Of a stretch of 64,000 bases of DNA, positions 26,018 to 34,287 are shown piece by piece. The DNA comes from Acidobacteria bacterium AB60 (GTDB lineage Bacteria > Acidobacteriota > Terriglobia > Terriglobales > Acidobacteriaceae). Position numbers and translations under genes: made by a program. The stretch spans positions 434,001 through 498,000 of the forward strand of contig VANK01000004.1 in the NCBI GenBank assembly GCA_008682415.1. The letters are read 5' to 3'. The notes under the pieces were generated by a model, which saw nothing but the letters and a program-made list of their open reading frames with translations, was not told the origin of the DNA and did not search any database. Numbering within the stretch: position 1 is the first letter of the stretch; each line of letters opens with the position of its first letter.

Positions 26018-27520
26018 TCAGTTGCTATGCGCCGGAAATTTTGGTTGTGAGTAAGTGGCGGTTTTGCCTTTCGTGTCGATTGATCCTTTGCCATGCGCAA
26101 TACGGAAGGTCAAGTTCTTAACGACCAGAGCATTCCCCTTCAGGTTGTCATCTCCTACGATGTAGCCGGATGCTTTGGCGCGATCGTCGACTACGGTCAG
26201 ACTTTCAGCGGAGATTGATCCGGACATATTCTCAGCCCACCAGGCGCGACCGTGCTTCGCCGTCATCGACGCATTCTGAGATGTCAGGTCGGTTTCGCTC
26301 ACGTTTGCGCTCCCGGAATGGAAGAAACCATAGCCACCGGAGTCGATGGACTGACAACGGCGCACGGTGACTGCGGAACTGGACTCGATATCGAACCCGT
26401 TGTTGACGGCCCCGCTGACCGTGTCATCGAGGAACTGAACATTGTTGGCGTTAGCGGTCTGGAAGCCATTATTCCCGGGGTGCTTCAAGATGACCTTCTC
26501 AACCAGGATGCTTCGCGCGCCATCGTAGACAAAGACGCCGTCGTCTGGCGATCCATTACAAGTCACATTAGAAACCGTCACGTCCGTCGAGTGACTGATG
26601 TCGATGCAGTAGCCATTGCCATGAATCGCACTCTGGAGCGTGCCCGCGCCATCGACGACTACATTTTGGAAGGAAACATGCGTGGAGATGCGGCTCTGGA
26701 TGACGCGATCCTCTACGGCCGCGATCGCCGAGTTAGCGGTTCCCTTTATCGTGATCTCAAAAAACTTTGCGTTGCATGCGCCGGCGACCGCGATGCCGCG
26801 AGAGCGGCTGTTCTGGATCATGGCTTTCTGAATGGTCAAGCCGCAGTTCAGGTTCTTGCTCGCTATATTGGTCGCTCCGACGGCATCGTCTCCTGTATTG
26901 TTCGTGACCAGATTCTCGACCATTGCTGGGCCTGTGTTCTCAAAATGAAGCCCATCCGCGGTTGTATCACTGATCCGCGTGACGCCCTCAAAGCGAAGGC
27001 CTAGGCTATCCGTGTTCCATATCCCACTGCCCGTGGATCCCAGCACCGTTGTATTCACAAACCGGACGTTGTCGGAACTTTGGACCAGCAACGCATTCGC
27101 TGTGGCTGCTTTCCTCTCGAGGGGCAGGATATTCGGCTTCAGATAGGTAATGGACAGGTTCTCGAATGTTGCTCTGCGCGCGTCGAGGATCCAGACACAC
27201 TGACCGGCCTGTGTATCTTCCGTATCGCAGACAAAGGAGGCCCCTTTTGCCATGACGATGGAACCCGAGAAGTGCCGCAGCTGAAGCCCCGGGTGATCGA
27301 CGCCGACGTTGTGCAGCCGATAGGTTCCGGGACCGAAGTAGAAAGCAGCCGACGGGTTCGCATCGATCAGTCGGCTCAAAGCAGGGCTGGCGTTCTCGCG
27401 GCCATCGGATGGGATCCCGGCAGTCTGGACATCGATTCTGGTTCCGCGGTTTGGTTGACCCTGTAAGAGACAAGCTGCGAGGAACCAAAACACTAGAACG
27501 AGGCGCAGAAATGCGATCAC
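26018..27520 (-). CDS. secreted right-handed beta-helix (pectate lyase-like) protein
   Basis: A 500-residue protein. GTG at 27520 is the start: AGGAGAG lies 6 bases upstream. The N-terminus is a signal sequence with LAAC (C17) fitting a lipobox, so it may be a lipoprotein. Then follow regularly repeated coils: VDVGADHPG-like turns, VRFVNTTVLGSTGSGIWNTD, GLHFENTGPAMVENLVTNNT, DVTVSNVTCNGSPDDGVFV, VEKVILKHPGNNGFQTANAN and AVTVRRCQSIDSGGYGF. This is the parallel beta-helix of polysaccharide lyases, hydrolases and epimerases. Active-site residues cannot be assigned. Placement at the end of the island, on the opposite strand, suggests action on the exported polymer. Confidence 0.75.
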   Translation of the reverse strand: MIAFLRLVLVFWFLAACLLQGQPNRGTRIDVQTAGIPSDGRENASPALSRLIDANPSAAFYFGPGTYRLHNVGVDHPGLQLRHFSGSIVMAKGASFVCDTEDTQAGQCVWILDARRATFENLSITYLKPNILPLERKAATANALLVQSSDNVRFVNTTVLGSTGSGIWNTDSLGLRFEGVTRISDTTADGLHFENTGPAMVENLVTNNTGDDAVGATNIASKNLNCGLTIQKAMIQNSRSRGIAVAGACNAKFFEITIKGTANSAIAAVEDRVIQSRISTHVSFQNVVVDGAGTLQSAIHGNGYCIDISHSTDVTVSNVTCNGSPDDGVFVYDGARSILVEKVILKHPGNNGFQTANANNVQFLDDTVSGAVNNGFDIESSSAVTVRRCQSIDSGGYGFFHSGSANVSETDLTSQNASMTAKHGRAWWAENMSGSISAESLTVVDDRAKASGYIVGDDNLKGNALVVKNLTFRIAHGKGSIDTKGKTATYSQPKFPAHSN

Positions 27521-27636
27521 TCAAGACTCTCCTGACGCTTGTACCCGGTTGAAGCTTTAGATGCGGCTCACCGTGCCTGAGAATCTGTGGCCGCGATAGA
27601 CTTGATGCTGTTCGTCTCGCCTGTGAGGCGGAGACG

Positions 27637-28410
27637 GTGAATCCCGCCTGTTCACTGGGGTGCGTTTCTGTGGCGATTGCGCTGGAGATCTGTGTTGATT
27701 CCGTGGAGTCTGCGATCGCGGCCCAGGCCGGCGGGGCAGACCGCATTGAGTTGTGCTGTGGCTTGCGCGAAGGAGGTCTGACGCCCAGCGCGGGCCTGGT
27801 TGAGGAAACGCGCAAGGCTATCTCGATCGAGATCGCGGTGCTCATCCGACCCCGGGGGGATGATTTCTGCTACTCCACGCCAGAACTGGCGGTCATGCGG
27901 CGCGACATTCAGCGCGCGCGGGATATGGGGGCGGATAGCGTGGTCCTGGGGGTGCTGCTTGCGAATGGGTGCGTCGATGAGGAACAAACATCCCAACTGG
28001 TCGCGGCCGCCCGGCCTTTGAAGGTGACCTTTCACCGTGGGATCGATGTCTCTGCGGATCTTAACGAGGGGCTGGAGCGGATCATCGCGGCGGGCGCGGA
28101 CCGGGTTCTCACCTCGGGCGGGCGTTCCTCCGGCGTTGACGGGGCGGCCACAATCGCACGGCTGAGGGAGCAGGCGGGCGACCGGATCACCATACTCGGC
28201 TGCGGAGGCATCCGACCCGCAAACGTTCGAGCATTCGTGGAGGCGACCGGGGTACGCGAGGTGCATACGTCACTGCGGTCGCGCGCACAAAGCCGCGTGG
28301 TCGATGAAGAGCAGGCCGGAAAGCTCGAGATGCTGTTCGGCTTCGCGCCGGAGCGTTACGTGGTACGAACAGAAGACGTGCGGGCCTTGCGAGCGGCAGT
28401 TCTCGGCTAG
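27637..28410 (+). CDS. cutC: CutC-family (copper homeostasis) protein
   Basis: A TIM-barrel protein of about 257 residues, or 246 if a GTG at 27670 is the start. Signature segments are [70 protein letters not shown] and the barrel end [20 protein letters not shown]. CutC was first linked with copper tolerance in E. coli but its enzymatic reaction remains unclear. GTG at 27637 follows GGCGGAG and is divergent from the beta-helix gene. It converges with hypE, from which it is separated by 32 bases. Confidence 0.88.
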   Translation: MNPACSLGCVSVAIALEICVDSVESAIAAQAGGADRIELCCGLREGGLTPSAGLVEETRKAISIEIAVLIRPRGDDFCYSTPELAVMRRDIQRARDMGADSVVLGVLLANGCVDEEQTSQLVAAARPLKVTFHRGIDVSADLNEGLERIIAAGADRVLTSGGRSSGVDGAATIARLREQAGDRITILGCGGIRPANVRAFVEATGVREVHTSLRSRAQSRVVDEEQAGKLEMLFGFAPERYVVRTEDVRALRAAVLG

Positions 28411-28442
28411 CGTGGTCACGCGATGGCGCTTACGGCTGCTTT

Positions 28443-29540
28443 TCAGCAGATTCGAGGCAACTGCTCACCGACCGGGATGGAGACTACGCGGTTGGCGCCC
28501 ATGCCCGTACGGGCCACCAGCAACCCAGGGTGCTCCGCTGTGACCGAGCCGATGCGCGCAGCGTCGCGGCCAAGAGGATGGTTGCGCAGGACTGCGAGGG
28601 AAGCCTCGGCGGCGTCGGGAGCCACAAAGAACACGACCTTGCCTTCATTGGCGACGTAGAGGGGGTCGAGCCCAAGCAGTTCGCAGGCCGACTGTACCTC
28701 GGGCCGGATGGGCAGGTTGCGCTCGTCCAGCACCATTCCGACGCCGGAGGCACGCGCGATCTCGCTCAGCGTGGCTGCGAGACCGCCGCGGGTTGGGTCG
28801 CGCATGGCATGAATGGCGCCGCCGTGCGCGTCGAGCACCCTCGCGATGAGTTCGTTGAGCGACGCGCAATCAGAACGAATCTGACTCTCGAATTCAAGGC
28901 CTTCTCGCACGCTCATGATGGCCATTCCGTGGTCTCCCAGGGTTCCAGAGACGAGGATGGCATCGCCGGGACGGGCGCGACGCGGCCCCACGGCGATGCC
29001 GTCGCGCAGCACGCCCACCCCCGCCGTGTTGATGTAGCAGCCGTCCCCGTGGCCGCGCTCGACCACTTTGGTGTCGCCGGTGACAATCTGCACGCCTGCA
29101 TGTCTGGCGGCAGCCGCCATATCACGCACGATCGCCGCAAGCTGCGCGATGGGAAAGCCTTCTTCCAGGATGAATCCCGCAGTCAAAAACTTCGGCACCG
29201 CGCCCGAGACGGCAAGATCATTGACCGTGCCATTCACCGCCAGTGCGCCGATAGAGCCCCCCGGGAAGAAGAGCGGCTGCACGACGAATGAGTCCGTACT
29301 CATCGCGATGCGGGAAGCGCTCAGGTCGAGCACGGCGCCATCGCCGAGACTCTCAAGGGCGGGGTTCCGGAAGGCGGGCAGAAAGAGATGTTCCACCAGT
29401 TCATTGCCCAGCTTGCCGCCGCCGCCGTGACCCATCACGATGGTCGGGTAATCGGCGAGAGGGAGCGGGCAGCTCCAGGCAGCAAGATCGAGGGCGGCGG
29501 TTCCGTCATTGCGCTGATCAGCCACGGGATACTCCAGCAC
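28443..29540 (-). CDS. hypE: hydrogenase maturation protein HypE
   Basis: HypE dehydrates the thiocarbamate made from carbamoyl phosphate by HypF, yielding the cyanide ligand for the hydrogenase iron. The 365-residue protein shows the PurM-like layout: [66 protein letters not shown] and [16 protein letters not shown]. The C-terminus ends PRIC, so the carbamoylated terminal cysteine C365 is intact. Its start overlaps the 3' end of hypD by 23 bases. No hypF is present, so the carbamoyl donor step must be encoded elsewhere. Expected to be cytoplasmic. Confidence 0.95.
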   Translation of the reverse strand: MLEYPVADQRNDGTAALDLAAWSCPLPLADYPTIVMGHGGGGKLGNELVEHLFLPAFRNPALESLGDGAVLDLSASRIAMSTDSFVVQPLFFPGGSIGALAVNGTVNDLAVSGAVPKFLTAGFILEEGFPIAQLAAIVRDMAAAARHAGVQIVTGDTKVVERGHGDGCYINTAGVGVLRDGIAVGPRRARPGDAILVSGTLGDHGMAIMSVREGLEFESQIRSDCASLNELIARVLDAHGGAIHAMRDPTRGGLAATLSEIARASGVGMVLDERNLPIRPEVQSACELLGLDPLYVANEGKVVFFVAPDAAEASLAVLRNHPLGRDAARIGSVTAEHPGLLVARTGMGANRVVSIPVGEQLPRIC

Positions 29541-30645
29541 CTGCGAGCTGTTCCGCGCTCAAGACGCGTCCGTAGTTGTAGTACGCGGCGCATGCGCCTT
29601 CGCTCGATACCATCGTCGCTCCCAAGGGATGGCGCGGCGAGCACTCGCGCCCAAAGGCAGGGCACTCAGCCGGCTTGATGGCCCCGCGCAACACATCTCC
29701 AGCGCGGCAAAGCGGGGATTCAACGGTCCGAATTCCAGTGAGAGCAAAGCGCTCCTCTGCGTCGAACGCGCGATACGCGTCACGGAGGCGCCAGCCGCTC
29801 TGCGGGATGACACCGATGCCCCGCCAGGCACGGTCGGTCACTTCAAAGACCTCCGCCAGCAGCTTCTGCGCTTCCAGATTGCCGGCGTAGGTGACAATGC
29901 GCGCGTAGGCATTCTCCACGCGGTGCTCGCCGCGTTCCAACTGGAGAACAGCGCGCCGGATGCCCTCGAGCAGATCGAGCGGTTCAAAGCCGGTAACCAC
30001 GATGGGGATCCCGAACTTCTCGGCCAACGGCGGATACTCCCAGAAACCCATCACGCTGCAGACATGCCCGGCGGCAAGAAAGGCCTGTACCTGGTTTCCG
30101 GGCGAACTCATGATGGCTTCAATCGCGGGCGGAACAAGAACGTGCGATACCAGCAGGGAGAAGTTGTTGAGGCCGCGCCGCTTTGCGAGATGGACACTCA
30201 TCGCGTTGGCCGGAGCAGTGGTCTCAAAGCCCACGCCGAAGAACACCACCTGCTTCTCGGGATTTTTGACGGCTATGTCGATGGCGTCGAGGGGGGAATA
30301 GACCACCCGCACGTCGCCGCCACGGCCCTTGACCTGGAAGAGGTCGCCCTCGGTGCCTGGGACACGCAGCATGTCGCCAAACGAGCAGAAGATCACGCCG
30401 GGCTGTGCCGCGATGGCCAGCGCCTTGTCAATCAAACTGAGTGGGGTCACACAGACCGGGCATCCGGGGCCGTGCACCATCTCCACGCCCTCCGGCAACA
30501 TCTGATCGATGCCATTCTTGATGATGGAGTGCGTCTGGCCTCCACAGACCTCCATGATCTTCCACGGGCGTGTGACCAGGTGGCGGATCTCGCGCACCAT
30601 GCGCTGAGCTACTTCCCCGTCCCGAAACTCCTGCAGGTACTTCAT
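29518..30645 (-). CDS. hypD: hydrogenase maturation protein HypD
   Basis: HypD is the iron-sulfur scaffold on which the Fe(CN)2CO group is built. The 375-residue protein has [14 protein letters not shown], the [11 protein letters not shown] cysteine pair, [17 protein letters not shown], and the C-terminal cluster-binding cysteines in CPAFGREC and [10 protein letters not shown]. The start is the ATG at 30645 giving [14 protein letters not shown], which overlaps the hypC stop as ATGA; the frame extends upstream through hypC only as an arginine-rich shadow. It overlaps hypE by 23 bases. Length is normal. Confidence 0.96.
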   Translation of the reverse strand: MKYLQEFRDGEVAQRMVREIRHLVTRPWKIMEVCGGQTHSIIKNGIDQMLPEGVEMVHGPGCPVCVTPLSLIDKALAIAAQPGVIFCSFGDMLRVPGTEGDLFQVKGRGGDVRVVYSPLDAIDIAVKNPEKQVVFFGVGFETTAPANAMSVHLAKRRGLNNFSLLVSHVLVPPAIEAIMSSPGNQVQAFLAAGHVCSVMGFWEYPPLAEKFGIPIVVTGFEPLDLLEGIRRAVLQLERGEHRVENAYARIVTYAGNLEAQKLLAEVFEVTDRAWRGIGVIPQSGWRLRDAYRAFDAEERFALTGIRTVESPLCRAGDVLRGAIKPAECPAFGRECSPRHPLGATMVSSEGACAAYYNYGRVLSAEQLAGAGVSRG

Positions 30646-31001
30646 CGGCTGGATGACCTCCGTTCGGGCAAGTTGCGGGGGGTGGGATCGGCGGCACAAC
30701 TCCCGTCGGGACAGGCGGCCTGCGGGGCTTCGGCGGCACGGGCGAAGGCCTCTTCTTCGCTGGCCAGCTCCTCGTCGAGCACGCCCATAGCGCGGAAGGT
30801 TGCCAGCGTCTCCTGGGCGGTCGCTTCGTCGACCCGGGAGATGGCGAACCCAACATGCACGATGGCATAGTCGCCGACGGCGATCTCGGGAACGTAGTCC
30901 AGGCACACGCGTTTGACGACGCCGCCGAAGTTGACGCGGCCGATGCGGATCAGCCCGTCGGTGGTAATCTCTTCAACCCGGCCGGGAATGGCGAGACACA
31001 T
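30642..31001 (-). CDS. hypC: hydrogenase maturation chaperone HypC
   Basis: HypC carries the iron-dicyanide group from HypD to the hydrogenase large subunit. The N-terminus [11 protein letters not shown] holds the essential Cys2, followed by the small beta-barrel ([32 protein letters not shown]). At 119 residues it is longer than the usual 75-90: a C-terminal extension of about 40 residues, rich in Ala/Glu and including [10 protein letters not shown], is unusual and could bind a metal. Start at 31001 is required to expose Met-Cys; the upstream ATG at 31019 would bury it. It is coupled to hypD by ATGA. Confidence 0.93.
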   Translation of the reverse strand: MCLAIPGRVEEITTDGLIRIGRVNFGGVVKRVCLDYVPEIAVGDYAIVHVGFAISRVDEATAQETLATFRAMGVLDEELASEEEAFARAAEAPQAACPDGSCAADPTPRNLPERRSSSR

Positions 31002-31008
31002 GGGAACC

Positions 31009-31212
31009 TCAATACCCATGGTTTATATGTTGGACCCGGGCGCGCCGCATGTGATTTAGATCACGTCGGAGGCGGGCTTGCTTCCGGTTGAAGTACATCA
31101 GGGTTCTAGAGCACGGTAATCGGGTTCCCAGGCGAGCCGCTTCATCCGCTATCTGTTGAACCAGGTAATCCCGCGCCGCATCGAAGGTCGTGAACCGTGC
31201 CGGGGCGCTCAT
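31009..31212 (-). CDS. small protein of unknown function inside the hyp cluster
   Basis: A 67-residue frame starting with an ATG that overlaps the stop of the DUF1801 gene as ATGA and ending 7 bases before the hypC start. The N-terminal half (MSAPARFTTFDAARDYLVQQ, IADEAARLG) looks like a short amphipathic helical domain with good codon bias; the C-terminal half (NRKQARLRRDLNHM) is basic and less protein-like. The chain of overlaps suggests translation. I do not recognise a family; the second half may be decayed. Confidence 0.4.
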   Translation of the reverse strand: MSAPARFTTFDAARDYLVQQIADEAARLGTRLPCSRTLMYFNRKQARLRRDLNHMRRARVQHINHGY

Positions 31213-31628
31213 GCATGTTTCGCCTTCGCCCTGGCTTCGTTTTGCGCCACGCGTGCCTTCACAATCTTCTTCACAAGTGCGGCGGGCAAGGGCTTGTCGA
31301 CCGGGAACTGAATGGTGCCTTTCGAGGTCTTATAGGTGGCAAGGTCCGCGGCGAACTCCTCGACGAGGCTGCCGCTCATGGGGAACAGGCTGCAATGCGC
31401 CTTGAATGCCGCGTAGGCCACCAGGCCCCCTTTGTATTGAAAAGCCGGCATGCCGTAACTGATTGCTTCGGTTGCCATCTTCGGGGCTGCGGCCCGGATC
31501 GTCTTCCGAATAGCAGCAAGAGTGGTGTAGTACGGTTCAGGCAGCCAGGAGAAATACGTGTCTACGTCGGGAGCTCTGCCCGCTCCCATGAGGGGCGGCA
31601 GCTTTGGTGCGGCGACTGTCTTTTTCAT
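31209..31628 (-). CDS. DUF1801 protein (YdhG/Fra iron-chaperone-like)
   Basis: The 139-residue protein fits DUF1801: VDTYFSWLPEPYYTTLAAIR, KTIRAAAPKMATEAISYGMP, AFQYKGGLVAYAAFKAHCSL and GTIQFPVDKPLPAALVKKIV. In Bacillus subtilis, the DUF1801 protein Fra (YdhG) acts as a frataxin-like iron chaperone. The first 20 residues and the basic C-terminus are extra. It lies 33 bases downstream of hypB and overlaps the next small gene by 4 bases, all on the minus strand with the hyp genes. An iron-supply role for HypCD is an inference from context. Confidence 0.85.
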   Translation of the reverse strand: MKKTVAAPKLPPLMGAGRAPDVDTYFSWLPEPYYTTLAAIRKTIRAAAPKMATEAISYGMPAFQYKGGLVAYAAFKAHCSLFPMSGSLVEEFAADLATYKTSKGTIQFPVDKPLPAALVKKIVKARVAQNEARAKAKHA

Positions 31629-31661
31629 GGTGTCTCTCGGGACCGACGGGCGATGGCGAAG

Positions 31662-32351
31662 CTATCCTACAGGAAGTTGCCGGACTGCGGAGCGTTGTTC
31701 CTGGAGGAATTCGAGCCAGTCCGGGATCCCGACGCCCGTCTTGGCGGAGGTTTCAAAGATCCTGATTCCCGGGCGGATTTCGGTCAGGTTGCGAAGAGCC
31801 GAGGCACGGTCAAAACCAACGGCCTCGACGAGGTCCACTTTGGTGAGGACGGCGACGTCGGCCGAATTGAACAGGGTGGGATATTTGAGGGATTTGTCTT
31901 CCCCCTCGGTCACGCTCAGCAGGGCCACGCGAACGCGTTCGCCCAGGTCATAGCTCGAAGGGCAAACCAGGTTCCCAACATTCTCAATAAAAAGATAGTC
32001 CAGCTGGGAGAGGTTGAGTCCGTCCCAGTCGTCCAGCTGGCGGCCGATCATGTCCGCCTCCAGGTGACAGATCCCGTGGGTATTGATCTGCCGGACCGGT
32101 GCTCCGCTGGCAGCGAGGCGGCGAGCGTCGTTGTCGGTCTCAAGATCGCCGACAAGCGCCGCCGCGCGGGCCCCGGCCAGCCGGAGTTCGCGCAGCGTGC
32201 GCTCAAGGAAGGCGGTTTTCCCGGTTCCGGGGCTGGAGACGAGATTCAAAACCAGCACGCCCGCCTCCGTGAACCGGGATCTGAGCCGCCGCGCCAACTC
32301 GTCATTTTTCTTGAGAATGCCCTGCCGCAGCTCGACGATGCGGGTGGTCAT
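31662..32351 (-). CDS. hypB: hydrogenase nickel incorporation GTPase HypB
   Basis: HypB is the GTPase that, with HypA, inserts nickel into [NiFe]-hydrogenase large subunits. The 229-residue protein has the P-loop SSPGTGKTAFLERT, GDLETDNDARRLAASGAP, the nickel-site region INTHGICHLEADMI, ENVGNLVCPSSYDLG and VLTKVDL. The N-terminus lacks the histidine-rich or CXXCGC metal store of some HypB proteins. It starts at the ATG 32351 that overlaps the hypA stop (ATGA). A longer frame to 32444 is antisense-like noise. It is co-directional with the rest of the hyp genes. Confidence 0.95.
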   Translation of the reverse strand: MTTRIVELRQGILKKNDELARRLRSRFTEAGVLVLNLVSSPGTGKTAFLERTLRELRLAGARAAALVGDLETDNDARRLAASGAPVRQINTHGICHLEADMIGRQLDDWDGLNLSQLDYLFIENVGNLVCPSSYDLGERVRVALLSVTEGEDKSLKYPTLFNSADVAVLTKVDLVEAVGFDRASALRNLTEIRPGIRIFETSAKTGVGIPDWLEFLQEQRSAVRQLPVG

Positions 32352-32710
32352 GGCGTCACCTCGGCCTCTTCGATTTCCAATGATTCGATCTGTAACTCCC
32401 GTCCCTGGCGCAGATCGGGCGCCGGCTGGCCGCAGTGCGGGCAACGGAAACTCTGCAGATTTTCGAGTTCCGACAGCTTGTTGCAGGCCGGGCAGTACAC
32501 TCTTGCGGGAACGGCGGAGACCACCAGCCGCGAGCCTTCGAGAGGCGTTCCGCGCACGGCCAGTTCGTAGCAGAACTGGAGCGAGTCCTCCACCACCGCA
32601 GCAAGCGCGCCAACCCGCAGACGGACCTCCAGGACCCGAGCCCCTGGGTATTGCGGCAGCGAATCGAGGACCGAATCGACGACGCTAGCGATGATCGAAA
32701 GCTCATGCAT
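32348..32710 (-). CDS. hypA: hydrogenase maturation nickel metallochaperone HypA
   Basis: HypA delivers nickel to HypB/hydrogenase. The 120-residue protein begins MHELSI, with the nickel ligand His2 and its neighbour Glu3, and has the zinc-binding pair CPAC ... CPHC (CxxC-x13-CxxC) near residues 75-95. The start is fixed by the MHE requirement. It is the first gene of the leftward hyp group, with the stop overlapping hypB. A second open frame runs upstream to 33004 but has no similarity. The 167 bases upstream, up to the aminotransferase start on the other strand, should hold the promoter. Confidence 0.95.
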   Translation of the reverse strand: MHELSIIASVVDSVLDSLPQYPGARVLEVRLRVGALAAVVEDSLQFCYELAVRGTPLEGSRLVVSAVPARVYCPACNKLSELENLQSFRCPHCGQPAPDLRQGRELQIESLEIEEAEVTP

Positions 32711-32877
32711 GAGACCTGGCTCCGGGTCTTCTCGAAGCCTGATTCTATGCTCCGATTCGTGTCCTATCCGGTGATTCAGCTCACATCTCAGGCCGCAGTC
32801 AGGCGCTGAATCGCAGAACCGGTGTGCCTGTAAGATGGTGAATAACTGCGCCACTGCGCAGCGAAGGACGCTTCCCC

Positions 32878-34131
32878 GTGCCCGAATTGCCGGTCGTAAC
32901 CCGCATCGCACTCGAAAACAACGATCCCGCCCGTCTCCGCCCGGATATGGCGGCGCCCCCTGACCCGGCGCCAGGGGTGCGCCTTCGGCTGAGCGAGCTT
33001 GCACCGGGTACGGTGCAATCGGAGATTCGCGCCATGTCCACCGAGTGCGAGCGCATGGGGGGCATCAATCTGGCGCAGGGTGTCTGTGACACGCCGGTTC
33101 CCCCGGTCGTAGAGGAAGAGGCGATTGCGGCGATCAAGGCCGGCCACAATATTTACACGCGGCTGGATGGGATTGGCCGGTTGCGGAATGCAATCGTGCA
33201 GAAGCAGCGCCGCGACTACGGGTTGACCTATGACCCCGAGGCCGAGGTGCTGGTGGCGTCCGGCGCAACCGCCGGCCTGCACGCGGCCTGCATGGCGCTG
33301 CTCAATCCCGGGGACGAGGTGCTGGTGTTCGAGCCCTTCTATGGCTATCACACCGCAACACTCAAGTCATTGCGCATCAAGCCAGTGCTGGTCCCTTTAG
33401 CAGAACCAGACTGGGCGCTCGATGCCGATGCCCTGCGTGCGGCGGTCACGCCGAAAACCCGCGCCATTATCCTCAACACGCCGGCCAATCCAAGCGGGAA
33501 GGTGTTTACCCGGGAGGAGACCGAGTCCGTCGCCGAACTCTGCCGAGAACATGACCTGTTCCTGTTCACGGATGAGATCTACGAGTACTTCGTTTACGAC
33601 GGTCAGCGCCATATCTCCCCGGCCACGCTCGAGGGCATGCGCGAACGAACCATCATTATTTCGGGTTTCTCGAAGACCTTTTCGATCACCGGATGGCGCC
33701 TGGGGTACGTGACCGCTGACGCGCGCTGGATGGGGGCAATGTCCTACTTCCACGATTTGACCTATGTGTGCGCACCGTCGCCACTCCAGCACGGCGCTGC
33801 AGCTGGGTTAGAGCATCTGCCGCCCGCCTTTTATGCGCAGATCGCCGCGGATCACCAGTCGAAGCGCGAACGCCTGGTAGCCGCTCTGCGCGACGCGGGC
33901 ATGGAGCCGAGCGTTCCCGTTGGGGCCTATTACATCCTGGCGCGGGTCGACCGCCTGCCGGGCGAGACCGCTGCCCTGAAGGCACGCAACCTGCTTGCGG
34001 CCACTGGCGTCGCGGCGGTGGCGGGCAGCGCCTTCTTCCGGCCGGGACGGGGGGAAAACCTGCTGCGTTTCTGTTTTGCCAAGAAGAATGCGGATCTGGA
34101 TGAGGCATGCGCACGGCTGCGTCGGCTATGA
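32878..34131 (+). CDS. PLP-dependent aminotransferase, class I/II
   Basis: A fold-type I aminotransferase of 417 residues. Features: INLAQGVCDTPVPPVV, GHNIYTRLDGIGRLRNAI, GATAGLHAACMALLNPGDEV, NTPANPSGKVFTREE, FTDEIYEYFVYDG, and the pyridoxal-lysine K266 in SGFSKTFSITGWRLGYV. C-terminal residues FFRPGRGENLLRFCFAKKN hold the carboxylate-binding arginine. This layout matches the kynurenine/methionine aminotransferase (YbdL-like) group more than AspC. Substrate cannot be fixed. The first 30 residues are variable, so the start (GTG at 32878, with AAGGA upstream) could be ATG 32947 instead. It is divergent from hypA. Confidence 0.9.
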   Translation: MPELPVVTRIALENNDPARLRPDMAAPPDPAPGVRLRLSELAPGTVQSEIRAMSTECERMGGINLAQGVCDTPVPPVVEEEAIAAIKAGHNIYTRLDGIGRLRNAIVQKQRRDYGLTYDPEAEVLVASGATAGLHAACMALLNPGDEVLVFEPFYGYHTATLKSLRIKPVLVPLAEPDWALDADALRAAVTPKTRAIILNTPANPSGKVFTREETESVAELCREHDLFLFTDEIYEYFVYDGQRHISPATLEGMRERTIIISGFSKTFSITGWRLGYVTADARWMGAMSYFHDLTYVCAPSPLQHGAAAGLEHLPPAFYAQIAADHQSKRERLVAALRDAGMEPSVPVGAYYILARVDRLPGETAALKARNLLAATGVAAVAGSAFFRPGRGENLLRFCFAKKNADLDEACARLRRL

Positions 34132-34287
34132 CATTCCTGTGGCCGGAGCAATTCTCCGTACGCTCCATAAAAGGGAAGCACTTCTCCACATAACCGACCA
34201 GTCTTCCAGAGTGCGCGACGCTGCTCCGTTCCTCTATTCTTCAGTCTTCAGACGTGTATTCCCTTGCTTTGCCGAGCGGAGGATGAA

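Noticed and set aside
31082..31212. The 31009-31212 frame as a truncated member of a known family
   Set aside because: LMYFNRK faintly recalls a conserved helix of a small acidobacterial protein group, but the match is too short to name a family.
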